Below, piece by piece: positions 5,987 to 13,555 of a DNA stretch of 39,601 nt. Every line of letters begins with the position of its first letter. The first letter of the stretch is position 1. The position numbers and the translations under genes are program-made. The notes under the pieces were generated by a model. That model did not search any database. It was not told where the DNA came from and worked only from the letters and a program-made list of their open reading frames with translations. The DNA comes from RUG100 sp034927505 (GTDB lineage: Bacteria > Bacillota > Clostridia > Peptostreptococcales > Anaerovoracaceae), in the NCBI GenBank assembly GCA_034927505.1, contig JAYFPY010000051.1, positions 1 through 39,601 on the forward strand, given 5' to 3'.

Positions 5987-8242
5987 ATGGCAATATCAGA
6001 TATAGGGAAAAATGCCCTGGAGGTGCTGGAAAGACGCTATCTGGGCAAGGATGAAAACGGCAGCGTTATTGAAAATGTTGAGGGGATGTTCAGAAGAGTC
6101 GCTGATTCTGTTGCGGCTGCAGACCGGAATTATGACAAAAATGCAGATGTGGACAGATTGAGCGCAGATTTTTTTGAGCTGATGACCGGCTTGAGATTCC
6201 TGCCCAACTCACCCACTCTCATGAATGCAGGAAGGCCCCTGGGCCAGCTTTCTGCATGCTTTGTGCTGCCTGTAGGCGACAGCATGGAGGAAATCTTCGA
6301 TGCTGTCAAAAACGCAGCGCTCATACACAAATCCGGCGGCGGAACGGGGTTCTCTTTTTCGCGTATACGTCAGAAAGGTGCAACTGTCAAATCCACCGGC
6401 GGCATTGCTTCCGGTCCGGTCAGTTTCATGAAGGTTTTTAATGTAGCTACCGAAGCCGTAAAACAGGGAGGCACCAGGAGAGGCGCCAACATGGGCATCC
6501 TCAGGATAGATCATCCTGATATCATGGAATTCATAAACTGTAAAAACGACACCGGAGAAATAAACAACTTCAACATATCTGTCGGCCTGACAGAAAAATT
6601 TATGAAGGCTGCAGAGAAAAGGGAAGACTACGATCTTATCGATCCTAAAACAGGCATTGTCGCAGGACATCTCAATGCCGGCAAAGTGTTCGAGACCATC
6701 GTCGATTCTGCATGGTCCACCGGCGAGCCGGGAATAATTTTCCTGGACAGACTGAACAAAGACAATGTGGTCCCGGGCCAGGGCGAGATCGAAAGCACCA
6801 ACCCCTGCGGCGAGCAGCCGCTGCTGCCGTATGAGAGCTGCAACCTGGGATCGATCAATCTTACAAAAATGATCAAGAGATCGGGCGACCGTATCGAAAT
6901 GGATTTCGATCTTCTAAAGCGTACTGTTGAGCAGGCGGTCCACTTCCTGGACAACGTTATCGATATCAATAATTATCCTCTTGAAAAAATAAACGAAGTG
7001 ACCAAGGCCACAAGAAAGATCGGCCTTGGAGTCATGGGCTTTGCTGACCTGCTGCTGCTGCTGGGCATCCCATACGGCTCGAAGCAGGCTGTGGAACTGG
7101 CCGAAAAGATCATGCGCTACATCAACAATACAGGCCATGCCGCAAGTATAAAGCTGGCAAAAGAGCGAGGAGCTTTTCCTCTGTTTGATGAAAGCATCTT
7201 CAAGGGAGGCGCCCCGCTAAGGAACGGAACTGTAACTACCATCGCACCGACAGGCACCCTGTCCATAATAGGCGGCTGCTCATCCGGAGTCGAGCCGGTG
7301 TTCGCATATGTATACATACGCAATGTCATGGACGGGACCGAGATGGTCGAAGTCAACCCGATCCTTCTGGAAAAGCTGAAATCAGCCGGCATCTACAGCG
7401 ATGACCTGATGAAAAAAATAGCCAAAGAAGGAACCATCGCTCACTGCACAGAAATACCTGAAGAAATACGAAGAGTCTTCGTATGCGCTCACGACATCAG
7501 TCCAGTAGAGCATGTCAACATGCAGGCGGCTTTCCAGAAATGCACCGACAATGCGGTTTCCAAAACAGTCAATTTCGAAAACTCGGCGACAAAAGAAGAT
7601 GTTGCAGAAGTATATAAACTGGCCTATGAGACAGGCTGCAAAGGCGTCACCATCTACAGAGACGGCAGCCGTGACAGTCAAGTCCTCAACATCGGCGAAG
7701 TAAACGGCAAAGAAGCAGAAACAGAAAATCAGATCTTCGGATCCATCGAACCTCGCCCCCGTTCCACCATTACCCGCGGATTCACGGAGAAGATGAAGAT
7801 CGGCTGCGGCAATCTTTACATCACGACCAACTATGACGAAAACGGCATATGCGAAGTCTTTACCAGCACCGGAAAAGCCGGCGGCTGTCCCAGCCAGAGC
7901 GAAGCTACGGCAAGGCTGGTTTCCGTTGCACTTCGAAGCGGCATATCTATAAACGAAGTATATGACCAGCTGAAGGGCATCAGATGTCCTTCCACCATAA
8001 GACAGCAGGGAATGAACTGTACATCCTGTCCGGACGCCATCGCAAAAGTCCTGATGAAAGTTTCCAAATACATCGGCACCGACGGCGGAAAGGATGAAAA
8101 AGAGATTTCATTTGACGGCCCGGAAAACCAGGTGCCCGCCTCTGTAAGCGCCATCCACGAGTGCCCCGAATGCGGCGGCAGCGTTGAACACGAAGGCGGA
8201 TGTGTGATATGCAGGAACTGCGGTTTCAGCAAATGCGGATGA
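5987..8242 (+). CDS. nrdJ: Adenosylcobalamin-dependent (class II) ribonucleotide reductase
   Basis: A 751-aa single-chain ribonucleoside reductase that uses adenosylcobalamin to generate the radical that converts ribonucleotides to deoxyribonucleotides. Landmarks: LPNSPTLMNAG near residue 70, the redox Cys in QLSACFVLP (about 89), GGTGFSFSRIR, the active-site segment NPCGEQPLLPYESCNLGSINL (about 270-290), and TIAPTGTLSIIGG. The C-terminal third has a TSCPD domain (SYD-like loop, NCTSCPD) and ends in a four-Cys zinc-ribbon (CPECGG...CRNCG). The start has GGAGGGG 4 bp upstream. It stands alone, with its own promoter and a terminator after it. Class II enzymes work with or without oxygen, which fits the catalase elsewhere in the window. 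It depends on cobalamin supply, and the divergent ABC importer could provide this. Confidence 0.95.
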   Translation: MAISDIGKNALEVLERRYLGKDENGSVIENVEGMFRRVADSVAAADRNYDKNADVDRLSADFFELMTGLRFLPNSPTLMNAGRPLGQLSACFVLPVGDSMEEIFDAVKNAALIHKSGGGTGFSFSRIRQKGATVKSTGGIASGPVSFMKVFNVATEAVKQGGTRRGANMGILRIDHPDIMEFINCKNDTGEINNFNISVGLTEKFMKAAEKREDYDLIDPKTGIVAGHLNAGKVFETIVDSAWSTGEPGIIFLDRLNKDNVVPGQGEIESTNPCGEQPLLPYESCNLGSINLTKMIKRSGDRIEMDFDLLKRTVEQAVHFLDNVIDINNYPLEKINEVTKATRKIGLGVMGFADLLLLLGIPYGSKQAVELAEKIMRYINNTGHAASIKLAKERGAFPLFDESIFKGGAPLRNGTVTTIAPTGTLSIIGGCSSGVEPVFAYVYIRNVMDGTEMVEVNPILLEKLKSAGIYSDDLMKKIAKEGTIAHCTEIPEEIRRVFVCAHDISPVEHVNMQAAFQKCTDNAVSKTVNFENSATKEDVAEVYKLAYETGCKGVTIYRDGSRDSQVLNIGEVNGKEAETENQIFGSIEPRPRSTITRGFTEKMKIGCGNLYITTNYDENGICEVFTSTGKAGGCPSQSEATARLVSVALRSGISINEVYDQLKGIRCPSTIRQQGMNCTSCPDAIAKVLMKVSKYIGTDGGKDEKEISFDGPENQVPASVSAIHECPECGGSVEHEGGCVICRNCGFSKCG

Positions 8243-8262
8243 TATTACATTCTTACATAAGA

Positions 8263-8307
8263 TAATAGAAAAGGCAGACCTGATATATGGCCTGCCTTTT
8301 ACTATTA
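8263..8307. terminator. Bidirectional terminator between convergent genes
   Basis: AAAAGGCAG (8269-8277) pairs with CTGCCTTTT (8292-8300), extended by TAATAG/CTATTA outside one bulged base. It separates nrdJ (plus) from the convergent secreted-protein gene (minus), and A/T runs on both sides allow it to act in both directions. Confidence 0.85.
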
Positions 8308-8321
8308 GATCCTGATTTCTT

Positions 8322-9728
8322 CTACAATTTGACTTTTACTGTTTTCCAACTGACTACTACGCCTCCGTTCCTAAGGTCGTATCCCTTCTTGCATTTGGAG
8401 ATCGTGACCGTCTGACGTTTAGTTCTGTCGCTTTTTAAGTTCCTGCATTTTGCCGTCGTCTTGCCTATTGTTTTTCCCTGACATTTTACAGTGACCTTCA
8501 CGTAATACTTACTGAGCTTGAAGATATGAGTATTAATAAACAAACTCTTCACTTTCAGTTTTCCGTTGGAGTAATAAACCTTGACCGGCCTGTAGTATTC
8601 GTTGAAATCCCTATATCTGCTCGGCTTTGATGAATATCCCCATGACCGCGTATTGGATTTCGGCTTGAATGTTTTACCGGTAGCCGTCACACTGGTCTTT
8701 GCAGCACATACTGCTTTTACCTTGTACTTGCTGCTGCCTGCTTTCGACTTTTTGTAAGTCACACTGATCTTGGACTTGCCGTTGTTCTTTACAGTCTTTA
8801 TCTTTTTACTGCCCTTGTAGATATAGAAATTGGATGCGTTTTTGAATCTCTGGTCTGTCGGCACCGTTATGGTGATCCTCGCCTTGTTGGAAGCTATTTT
8901 TGTAGCCACCGCAGTCGGCGCCGTAAAAGGAGTCACATGCCCGGTCTTTTCATATCCATAAGTCGTATAAGTGTTTCCACCGATCGTCTTATATGGAACA
9001 ACTTGATACTTATAAGAAGTTTTCGGCGTCAGCCCGCTGTCCGTATACGAGTGATTCAATCCCTGCCCTTTATAAGCTACTGTACCGATTCTTGAACCAT
9101 TTCTGTATATATAATATCCATCGGGTTCGACTACACTTATAAGATGATCGTATGAACTTGTGTAAGGTGAATTGAAATTAATAGTCGCTCGATCATAACG
9201 AGCAGATATAACATTCCCCAATTCAGGCTCAAGTAAATATCCTGCTTCAATACCGGCTGCATACGATCCGACATTACCGGAATTCACGCTGTTGCTTATA
9301 TACTTGCCGTCTGCATCAAGTGCCGAACCTACTAACTGCAGCACGTATCCGCCTTTTGGATAGATACTGCTGGCTTTGCTGAAATTGATGGTACAATTGA
9401 TAACACCATTTGTGCTGCCTATTTCCTTGTTATAATACGCAACATCGTTTTCATTACTGCCGAGACGCCAGCGTTGTATTTTGCTTTTATCAGATCCATA
9501 TACGCTCGGATCAAGATGAACACGAACAGTGTATGTATAATCTGACATCTCTGTAAACTCAACATAATCAATGCAGTTTGTTGCCGTCGGTGTCCGCAGC
9601 ATTGTGTAATTATATCCTGTCTCTTTCGTATCTGCTTCTGCCGTAGAAGTCATGGCTGGTATCAATGTGATCACCATTGCCAGGGCTACCAGGACAGAAA
9701 TGCTTTTCTTGGCTTTTTTCATTATCAT
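8322..9728 (-). CDS. Secreted, Lys-rich fibronectin-III-like surface protein
   Basis: A 468-aa exported protein with a signal peptide (KKAKKSISVLVALAMVITLIPAM, cleavage after TAEA or nearby). The middle (about 165-270) resembles a fibronectin type III domain: NVISARYDRATINF, GYYIYRNGSRIGTVAY, LTPKTSYKYQVVPYKT. A second beta-rich repeat follows (about 270-355, with YIYKGSKKIKTVKNNGKS). The last 120 residues are very rich in Lys, Ser and Tyr with few acidic residues, suggesting binding to wall polymers or nucleic acid. There is no LPXTG anchor or enzyme motif. ATG 9728 is chosen over an in-frame GTG at 9737 because GAGGGGG lies 8 bp before 9728 and overlaps the GTG. It follows the small lipoprotein by 17 bp and is probably co-transcribed. 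Confidence 0.75.
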   Translation of the reverse strand: MIMKKAKKSISVLVALAMVITLIPAMTSTAEADTKETGYNYTMLRTPTATNCIDYVEFTEMSDYTYTVRVHLDPSVYGSDKSKIQRWRLGSNENDVAYYNKEIGSTNGVINCTINFSKASSIYPKGGYVLQLVGSALDADGKYISNSVNSGNVGSYAAGIEAGYLLEPELGNVISARYDRATINFNSPYTSSYDHLISVVEPDGYYIYRNGSRIGTVAYKGQGLNHSYTDSGLTPKTSYKYQVVPYKTIGGNTYTTYGYEKTGHVTPFTAPTAVATKIASNKARITITVPTDQRFKNASNFYIYKGSKKIKTVKNNGKSKISVTYKKSKAGSSKYKVKAVCAAKTSVTATGKTFKPKSNTRSWGYSSKPSRYRDFNEYYRPVKVYYSNGKLKVKSLFINTHIFKLSKYYVKVTVKCQGKTIGKTTAKCRNLKSDRTKRQTVTISKCKKGYDLRNGGVVVSWKTVKVKL

Positions 9729-9745
9729 GATCTTCACCCCCTCTT

Positions 9746-10102
9746 CTATTCTTTTTCAAATGTCAGGGTGATACCGGACATTTCACCGACCAGCTTTCCG
9801 TCTTTGTCCTTGAATGTCATTTCATCGCTGCTGTCTTTCAAAGTGATCCCGCCGTCTGTCGGTTCCCAGTCTCCGCCGGCATCTTTATCGCTGATAGTGA
9901 TAGTCGCGTTACCGTTTGATTCCAGTTCTAAAGTGACTTCCCCTATTGCTTCTTCAACAGACAATTCCATTCCGCTCATACTGGCAGTGGTAGCTTTCCA
10001 CTTTCCGGTATACCCGCTGTCTGAATAATCTGCCCCGCAGGCCGTCAAAACCGCGACCAGCAAAACAACGCTCAGAATCAATGCAATTCTTTTCTTTACC
10101 AT
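9746..10102 (-). CDS. Small lipoprotein, lipocalin-like
   Basis: A 118-aa lipoprotein with lipobox L-T-A-C22. The mature part begins with a GYTGKWKATTASMSGMEL stretch and continues as alternating beta strands ending in GEMSGITLTFEKE, like the small lipocalin-like lipoproteins common in Clostridia. Function is unknown. ATG 10102 is preceded by AGGAGGG 6 bp away; a longer in-frame start at 10168 would overlap its promoter. It lies just downstream of a two-component system and behind an inverted repeat, so it is a candidate target of that system. Confidence 0.75.
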   Translation of the reverse strand: MVKKRIALILSVVLLVAVLTACGADYSDSGYTGKWKATTASMSGMELSVEEAIGEVTLELESNGNATITISDKDAGGDWEPTDGGITLKDSSDEMTFKDKDGKLVGEMSGITLTFEKE

Positions 10103-10139
10103 GGTTTCCCTCCTCTTTATAACTCTATACCTTACATTG

Positions 10140-10145
10140 ATTATA
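10140..10145 (-). promoter_or_regulatory. -10 element for the lipoprotein/surface-protein pair
   Basis: A perfect TATAAT on the minus strand lies about 38 bp upstream of the lipoprotein start. There is no good -35 hexamer at the right distance; that position is occupied by an inverted repeat, which suggests activator-dependent transcription. Confidence 0.5.
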
Positions 10146-10164
10146 CAAATATTCGCTGTTTTAC

Positions 10165-10186
10165 ACATCTATCGAAAGATAGATGT
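10165..10186. repeat. Perfect inverted repeat upstream of the lipoprotein promoter
   Basis: Arms ACATCTATC and GATAGATGT are perfect complements around a GAAA loop. The repeat begins 4 bp after the response-regulator stop and covers the -35 position of the downstream lipoprotein promoter. It could be a terminator hairpin, but it has no T-run on the minus strand. It could also be a binding site for the LuxR-type regulator encoded directly upstream. Confidence 0.55.
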
Positions 10187-10190
10187 CGGC

Positions 10191-10826
10191 TTATTCAGTT
10201 TCCAGATCTATTACAATGCCGCTGACGCGTGCCTTTACTGCCAGTTCAGTACGGGACCTGCATCCGGTCTTGATCAGCATATGATTTATGTGTGTCTTCA
10301 CAGTGCCTTCTGTCATCCCCAGCCGCCTGCCTATCTCGCCGTTGGTGTCTCCTGTGGTAACTGCTTTCAAAACGTCCAGTTCTCTTTTCGTCAGTTCTGT
10401 TACGTCTGCCATCCCTATTTTTGCAGCAGGTATATCATCAGGGTATACTGATTCGCCGGCCATTGTGCGGTCCAGTATATTCAATATGGTTTCCTCTCCT
10501 GATTCTTTGTACCAGAAACTCTCGATCCCTATTTTCCTTGCCCTCTCCATCCAGGAATACTCCGGCATGGATGTCACTGCTATTATCTTTATATCCGGAT
10601 GTTCCATCCTGATCTGTTCTGCTGCATCCAGACCATTGGAACCATCCGCCATTAGGATATCCATCAATATCACATCCACTTCGTTTTTCAGCAGATAGAC
10701 ATCCGCAAAAGCAGCCGTCTCCAGCGAGAAAGTCAATTCGTATTTGTCCGAAGACTGTATGTACATTTCGAACAGCTTTCTCGGCATCATCTGATCGTCC
10801 ACTATCATCACCCTTGTCTTCTTCAT
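10191..10826 (-). CDS. NarL/LuxR-family response regulator
   Basis: A 211-aa two-component regulator. The receiver domain (1-120) has the acidic pair D10/D11, phospho-acceptor D56 in VILMD, and the conserved Thr and Lys in VTSMPEYS and WYKESGEE. A short linker leads to a LuxR-type helix-turn-helix (about 143-205) with LTKRELDVLKAVTTGDTNGEIG and EGTVKTHINHMLIKTG. It should bind DNA as a dimer when phosphorylated by the kinase encoded just upstream. The start overlaps the kinase stop (ATGA). Confidence 0.93.
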   Translation of the reverse strand: MKKTRVMIVDDQMMPRKLFEMYIQSSDKYELTFSLETAAFADVYLLKNEVDVILMDILMADGSNGLDAAEQIRMEHPDIKIIAVTSMPEYSWMERARKIGIESFWYKESGEETILNILDRTMAGESVYPDDIPAAKIGMADVTELTKRELDVLKAVTTGDTNGEIGRRLGMTEGTVKTHINHMLIKTGCRSRTELAVKARVSGIVIDLETE

Positions 10827-11971
10827 ATCTTTTTCTCCATTCCTCTTCTGAAAACGATCCTCAGCAAAAATCGGGGCTGACTTTCAACTTCCATGGTTCC
10901 GCCGCAGTATTCCACAGCGGTCCGAAGATTCGTCAAACCTCCTCCTTCCGTGATCTCATCTTTGGGAGGTTCGCCGTTGTTTGTGATCTCCGCTAGCAGT
11001 TCTTCATCTGTCTGTTCTATCATAACGTACATCATGTCGCCCGATGCATGTCTGACAGCATTTGTCAAACATGTGTGCAGCGCATCGCTTAGAAGATCTC
11101 GCAGTTTCTGTTCTTCAGGCAAAGCACCGTCATAAACTATGGTCACGCCTACAGCCCCTGCAGCTTTCTCCAGTTGTTCCAACCGGTCTGTCTTTTTTTC
11201 CGGTGCAGTCTCATTTTTCAACAGGGCGATGGCTCTGCCCCATAGCATTCTAATATCTCCGGCATCCCTGCTTTCCTCCGGCTCATCCATAAACACCCGT
11301 GTTGCAAGAAGAGCATGGCCAATTCCGTCGTGGATCTGTCTGTAAGCCGACAATGTTTCTTTTTCCCTGGTCATTCTCTTTATGTCTTTTCGCAGCAGGA
11401 GCAGTCTTTCATTGATCATCTCCAGCCGCTCCTTGTTATTCTGCAATTTTTGATTCAGTATATGCTGCTCTGTGACATCGCAGGCAATCACCTCGGTCAC
11501 CGGTTTGTTCCCTACAGTCAGATCATGTCTGCTCACATCGAATACCCGGCCGTCGCCAAGCACGAAATATTTTTCCTCGAAAAGTTCTTTATCTGTCGCT
11601 TGTTCATTCAGTTTTTCCATCAGACTGTTTATCAGCAAAGGCTCTCCATCGGAGGTGCTGAAACAGACCCCGTCCGGCAGGCTGTCCAGACTTTCTTTAA
11701 CAGTCTCCGGCGAAATACTGTTTTTCCTTTTCTTCCGCATCTCTGCATATGACAGGGCCGTCAAAGATCCTGCGCAAATTATTACAGCCGGGATGACCGC
11801 CCCGGACAGGTCTCCCGCAAAGCCATCGAGACCGGAAAGGGACACTGCAGAAACAACTGCTGTTATCCATGTCCTGCAGATGAACATTCTGCCCATCTTC
11901 ATAAAGTATGCATCGACCAGGCAGAACAATGCTGCCGCTGTAATAATGAGCAGTACGATTCCTGCGATCAT
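10823..11971 (-). CDS. Sensor histidine kinase (NarX/DesK-like)
   Basis: A 382-aa membrane kinase with two or three short N-terminal helices (about 2-20, 32-48, 57-75), a PAS-like sensing region (about 92-170), and a coiled coil (170-205). The phospho-acceptor region is YRQIHDGIGHALL (H214), typical of kinases that pair with LuxR-type regulators. The ATP-binding domain has an N-box (CLTNAVRHA, N304) and G-boxes (TNNGEPP, GGGLTNLR). It overlaps both neighbours by ATGA, so it is tightly coupled with the response regulator and with the 7TM protein upstream. The signal is unknown. Confidence 0.9.
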   Translation of the reverse strand: MIAGIVLLIITAAALFCLVDAYFMKMGRMFICRTWITAVVSAVSLSGLDGFAGDLSGAVIPAVIICAGSLTALSYAEMRKKRKNSISPETVKESLDSLPDGVCFSTSDGEPLLINSLMEKLNEQATDKELFEEKYFVLGDGRVFDVSRHDLTVGNKPVTEVIACDVTEQHILNQKLQNNKERLEMINERLLLLRKDIKRMTREKETLSAYRQIHDGIGHALLATRVFMDEPEESRDAGDIRMLWGRAIALLKNETAPEKKTDRLEQLEKAAGAVGVTIVYDGALPEEQKLRDLLSDALHTCLTNAVRHASGDMMYVMIEQTDEELLAEITNNGEPPKDEITEGGGLTNLRTAVEYCGGTMEVESQPRFLLRIVFRRGMEKKI

Positions 11972-13554
11972 TCTGCCTCACCTCCCAATACTGCAGCAAC
12001 GGAAAACCTCTGCGGTCCGTTGCCGGGCACCATGCAGAATTCAAAATCATCATCTGAAATGTTTACCGTTAGAGAAACTTTTTCGATACTCGCCAGCATG
12101 TCCGACATGATATGTTCGAAATACTCGTAGGCAAATATCACGGTCGAAGACGGCAATGCCGCCTTGCCTTTGAAGGCGATACTGCAGTCTATGCCGAACA
12201 GCCGCAGCGTCTCAGCGGATTCAAGAAAAGCAAGGTGCAGTTTTTCACTGTCCACAGTATCCGTTTTCTCGGAATCCAGCAGAAGAGCCGATATACGTTT
12301 TATATATGCACCGGTGAAACATACAGCCTTCACTGCACCATCTGCTTTTTCACTGTCATTCTCCACAATGTCCAGCAGCCGTTCGATCCGGTCCAGCTGA
12401 GGAGATATCATTTTGCCTATTTTTTCATAGATACGATTTTTTTCTATTATCCCGTTACACTCTTCTTCCAGTTCATTTTCTGCTCGCAGTATTGCATTTT
12501 CATCTTCAAGATGGTCTCCCTCTTCAGCAAGGACGCGATTCAGCCGGTCGATATCGGAAACGTCTCTCATCCAATAAGCATATCCGCCCTGCACACGACT
12601 GCTTTTCAGCTCCATTTTTCCGTCTTCGGTCAGGACTATTTCTGTCTGCGCTCTTCGCACCTGCTCCGGCGTCACTGCAGAACTGTCCTCGGCGCTGCAG
12701 TATATCCGCCCTTCTTCATCCATCAGACCGGCTCCTATGGAAGAAGCTTTCCAGAAATCATCATAGCCGTCATTGGATGGATACAGGCGTATACGTATCA
12801 GGCTCTCCCAAAAAGCGCAGAAAGCGATGCAGAACATTTCCGGCATTTTATATATATCATGGAGCAATGTACTGCTTCCGAAAATATCGAGGGCGCTGTA
12901 CACAGCCAGTACGGCCAGCACTGCAAGAGGTATCCATATCTTCCTGCGGTGTACGGAAAATGTACATTTGGCAAATGTAACGGCCAGGGTCGCTATCATG
13001 ATCGCCCCTATCCATATAACTGCGGCGAAGTACACCGCTCTGTGAGTCACAGTCAAATATCCTGTTGCTTCGTTCATGTCGATCCCGAAAGCCATCTCAT
13101 GGTATTCGTTTGTCAGGATAAGAATGCAGATGACTGCTGCCGGTATCATAATGAGCTGCCACTTACGGCTGATCCCCGTATCGGCTTTCCCGATATGCAG
13201 CGAAGACAAGAACATCAAAAGAGGGACAAACAGCATTGGTATATAATACATATACCATATCATCCGCCCCGGCAGCCATTCGCCTCCGACGAATTCATAT
13301 TTTATGTTTCTCAACATCAGCCAGAATGTCATCAGCAGAGCCGATGCGACCATCAGACGAACCACAGCCGGATCCAAAAGGCGTCTTTTTACCTGTATGA
13401 TCCAAATGAACAGGGCGGTTACATATAAAAGTGTGACCGGCGTGTTAAGACTGACGGGATGCCACTGCGTATTGACAAGATGCAGCAAGCCTCCGGCAAT
13501 GACCAATACAATGCATATCAGTATCGGTTTTTTATTTTCTCTGCTGCTGTACAT
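11968..13554 (-). CDS. 7TM-domain sensor protein with degenerate kinase region
   Basis: The 528-aa product starts at ATG 13554, one base after the addB stop. Residues about 10-255 contain seven or so membrane helices like the '7TM histidine kinase N-terminal' domain. Residues 270-335 are PAS-like (FWKASSIGAGLMDEEGRIY), followed by a coiled coil (338-375) and a helical DHp-like segment IYEKIGKMISPQLDRI. I see no phospho-acceptor His in that segment, and the remaining C-terminal region lacks the N-box Asn and G-boxes needed to bind ATP. It probably senses a signal and works through the genuine kinase encoded directly downstream (ATGA overlap), not as a kinase itself. Confidence 0.78.
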   Translation of the reverse strand: MYSSRENKKPILICIVLVIAGGLLHLVNTQWHPVSLNTPVTLLYVTALFIWIIQVKRRLLDPAVVRLMVASALLMTFWLMLRNIKYEFVGGEWLPGRMIWYMYYIPMLFVPLLMFLSSLHIGKADTGISRKWQLIMIPAAVICILILTNEYHEMAFGIDMNEATGYLTVTHRAVYFAAVIWIGAIMIATLAVTFAKCTFSVHRRKIWIPLAVLAVLAVYSALDIFGSSTLLHDIYKMPEMFCIAFCAFWESLIRIRLYPSNDGYDDFWKASSIGAGLMDEEGRIYCSAEDSSAVTPEQVRRAQTEIVLTEDGKMELKSSRVQGGYAYWMRDVSDIDRLNRVLAEEGDHLEDENAILRAENELEEECNGIIEKNRIYEKIGKMISPQLDRIERLLDIVENDSEKADGAVKAVCFTGAYIKRISALLLDSEKTDTVDSEKLHLAFLESAETLRLFGIDCSIAFKGKAALPSSTVIFAYEYFEHIMSDMLASIEKVSLTVNISDDDFEFCMVPGNGPQRFSVAAVLGGEAE

Positions 13555-13555
13555 T

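Noticed and set aside
5802..5993. A 63-codon minus-strand ORF in the nrdJ/importer intergenic region
   Set aside because: It overlaps both promoters and has no ribosome site or recognisable product.
12112..13428. A 438-codon plus-strand frame opposite the 7TM sensor gene
   Set aside because: Aromatic-rich composition and no domain; the minus-strand gene has clear membrane helices and coupling with its neighbours.
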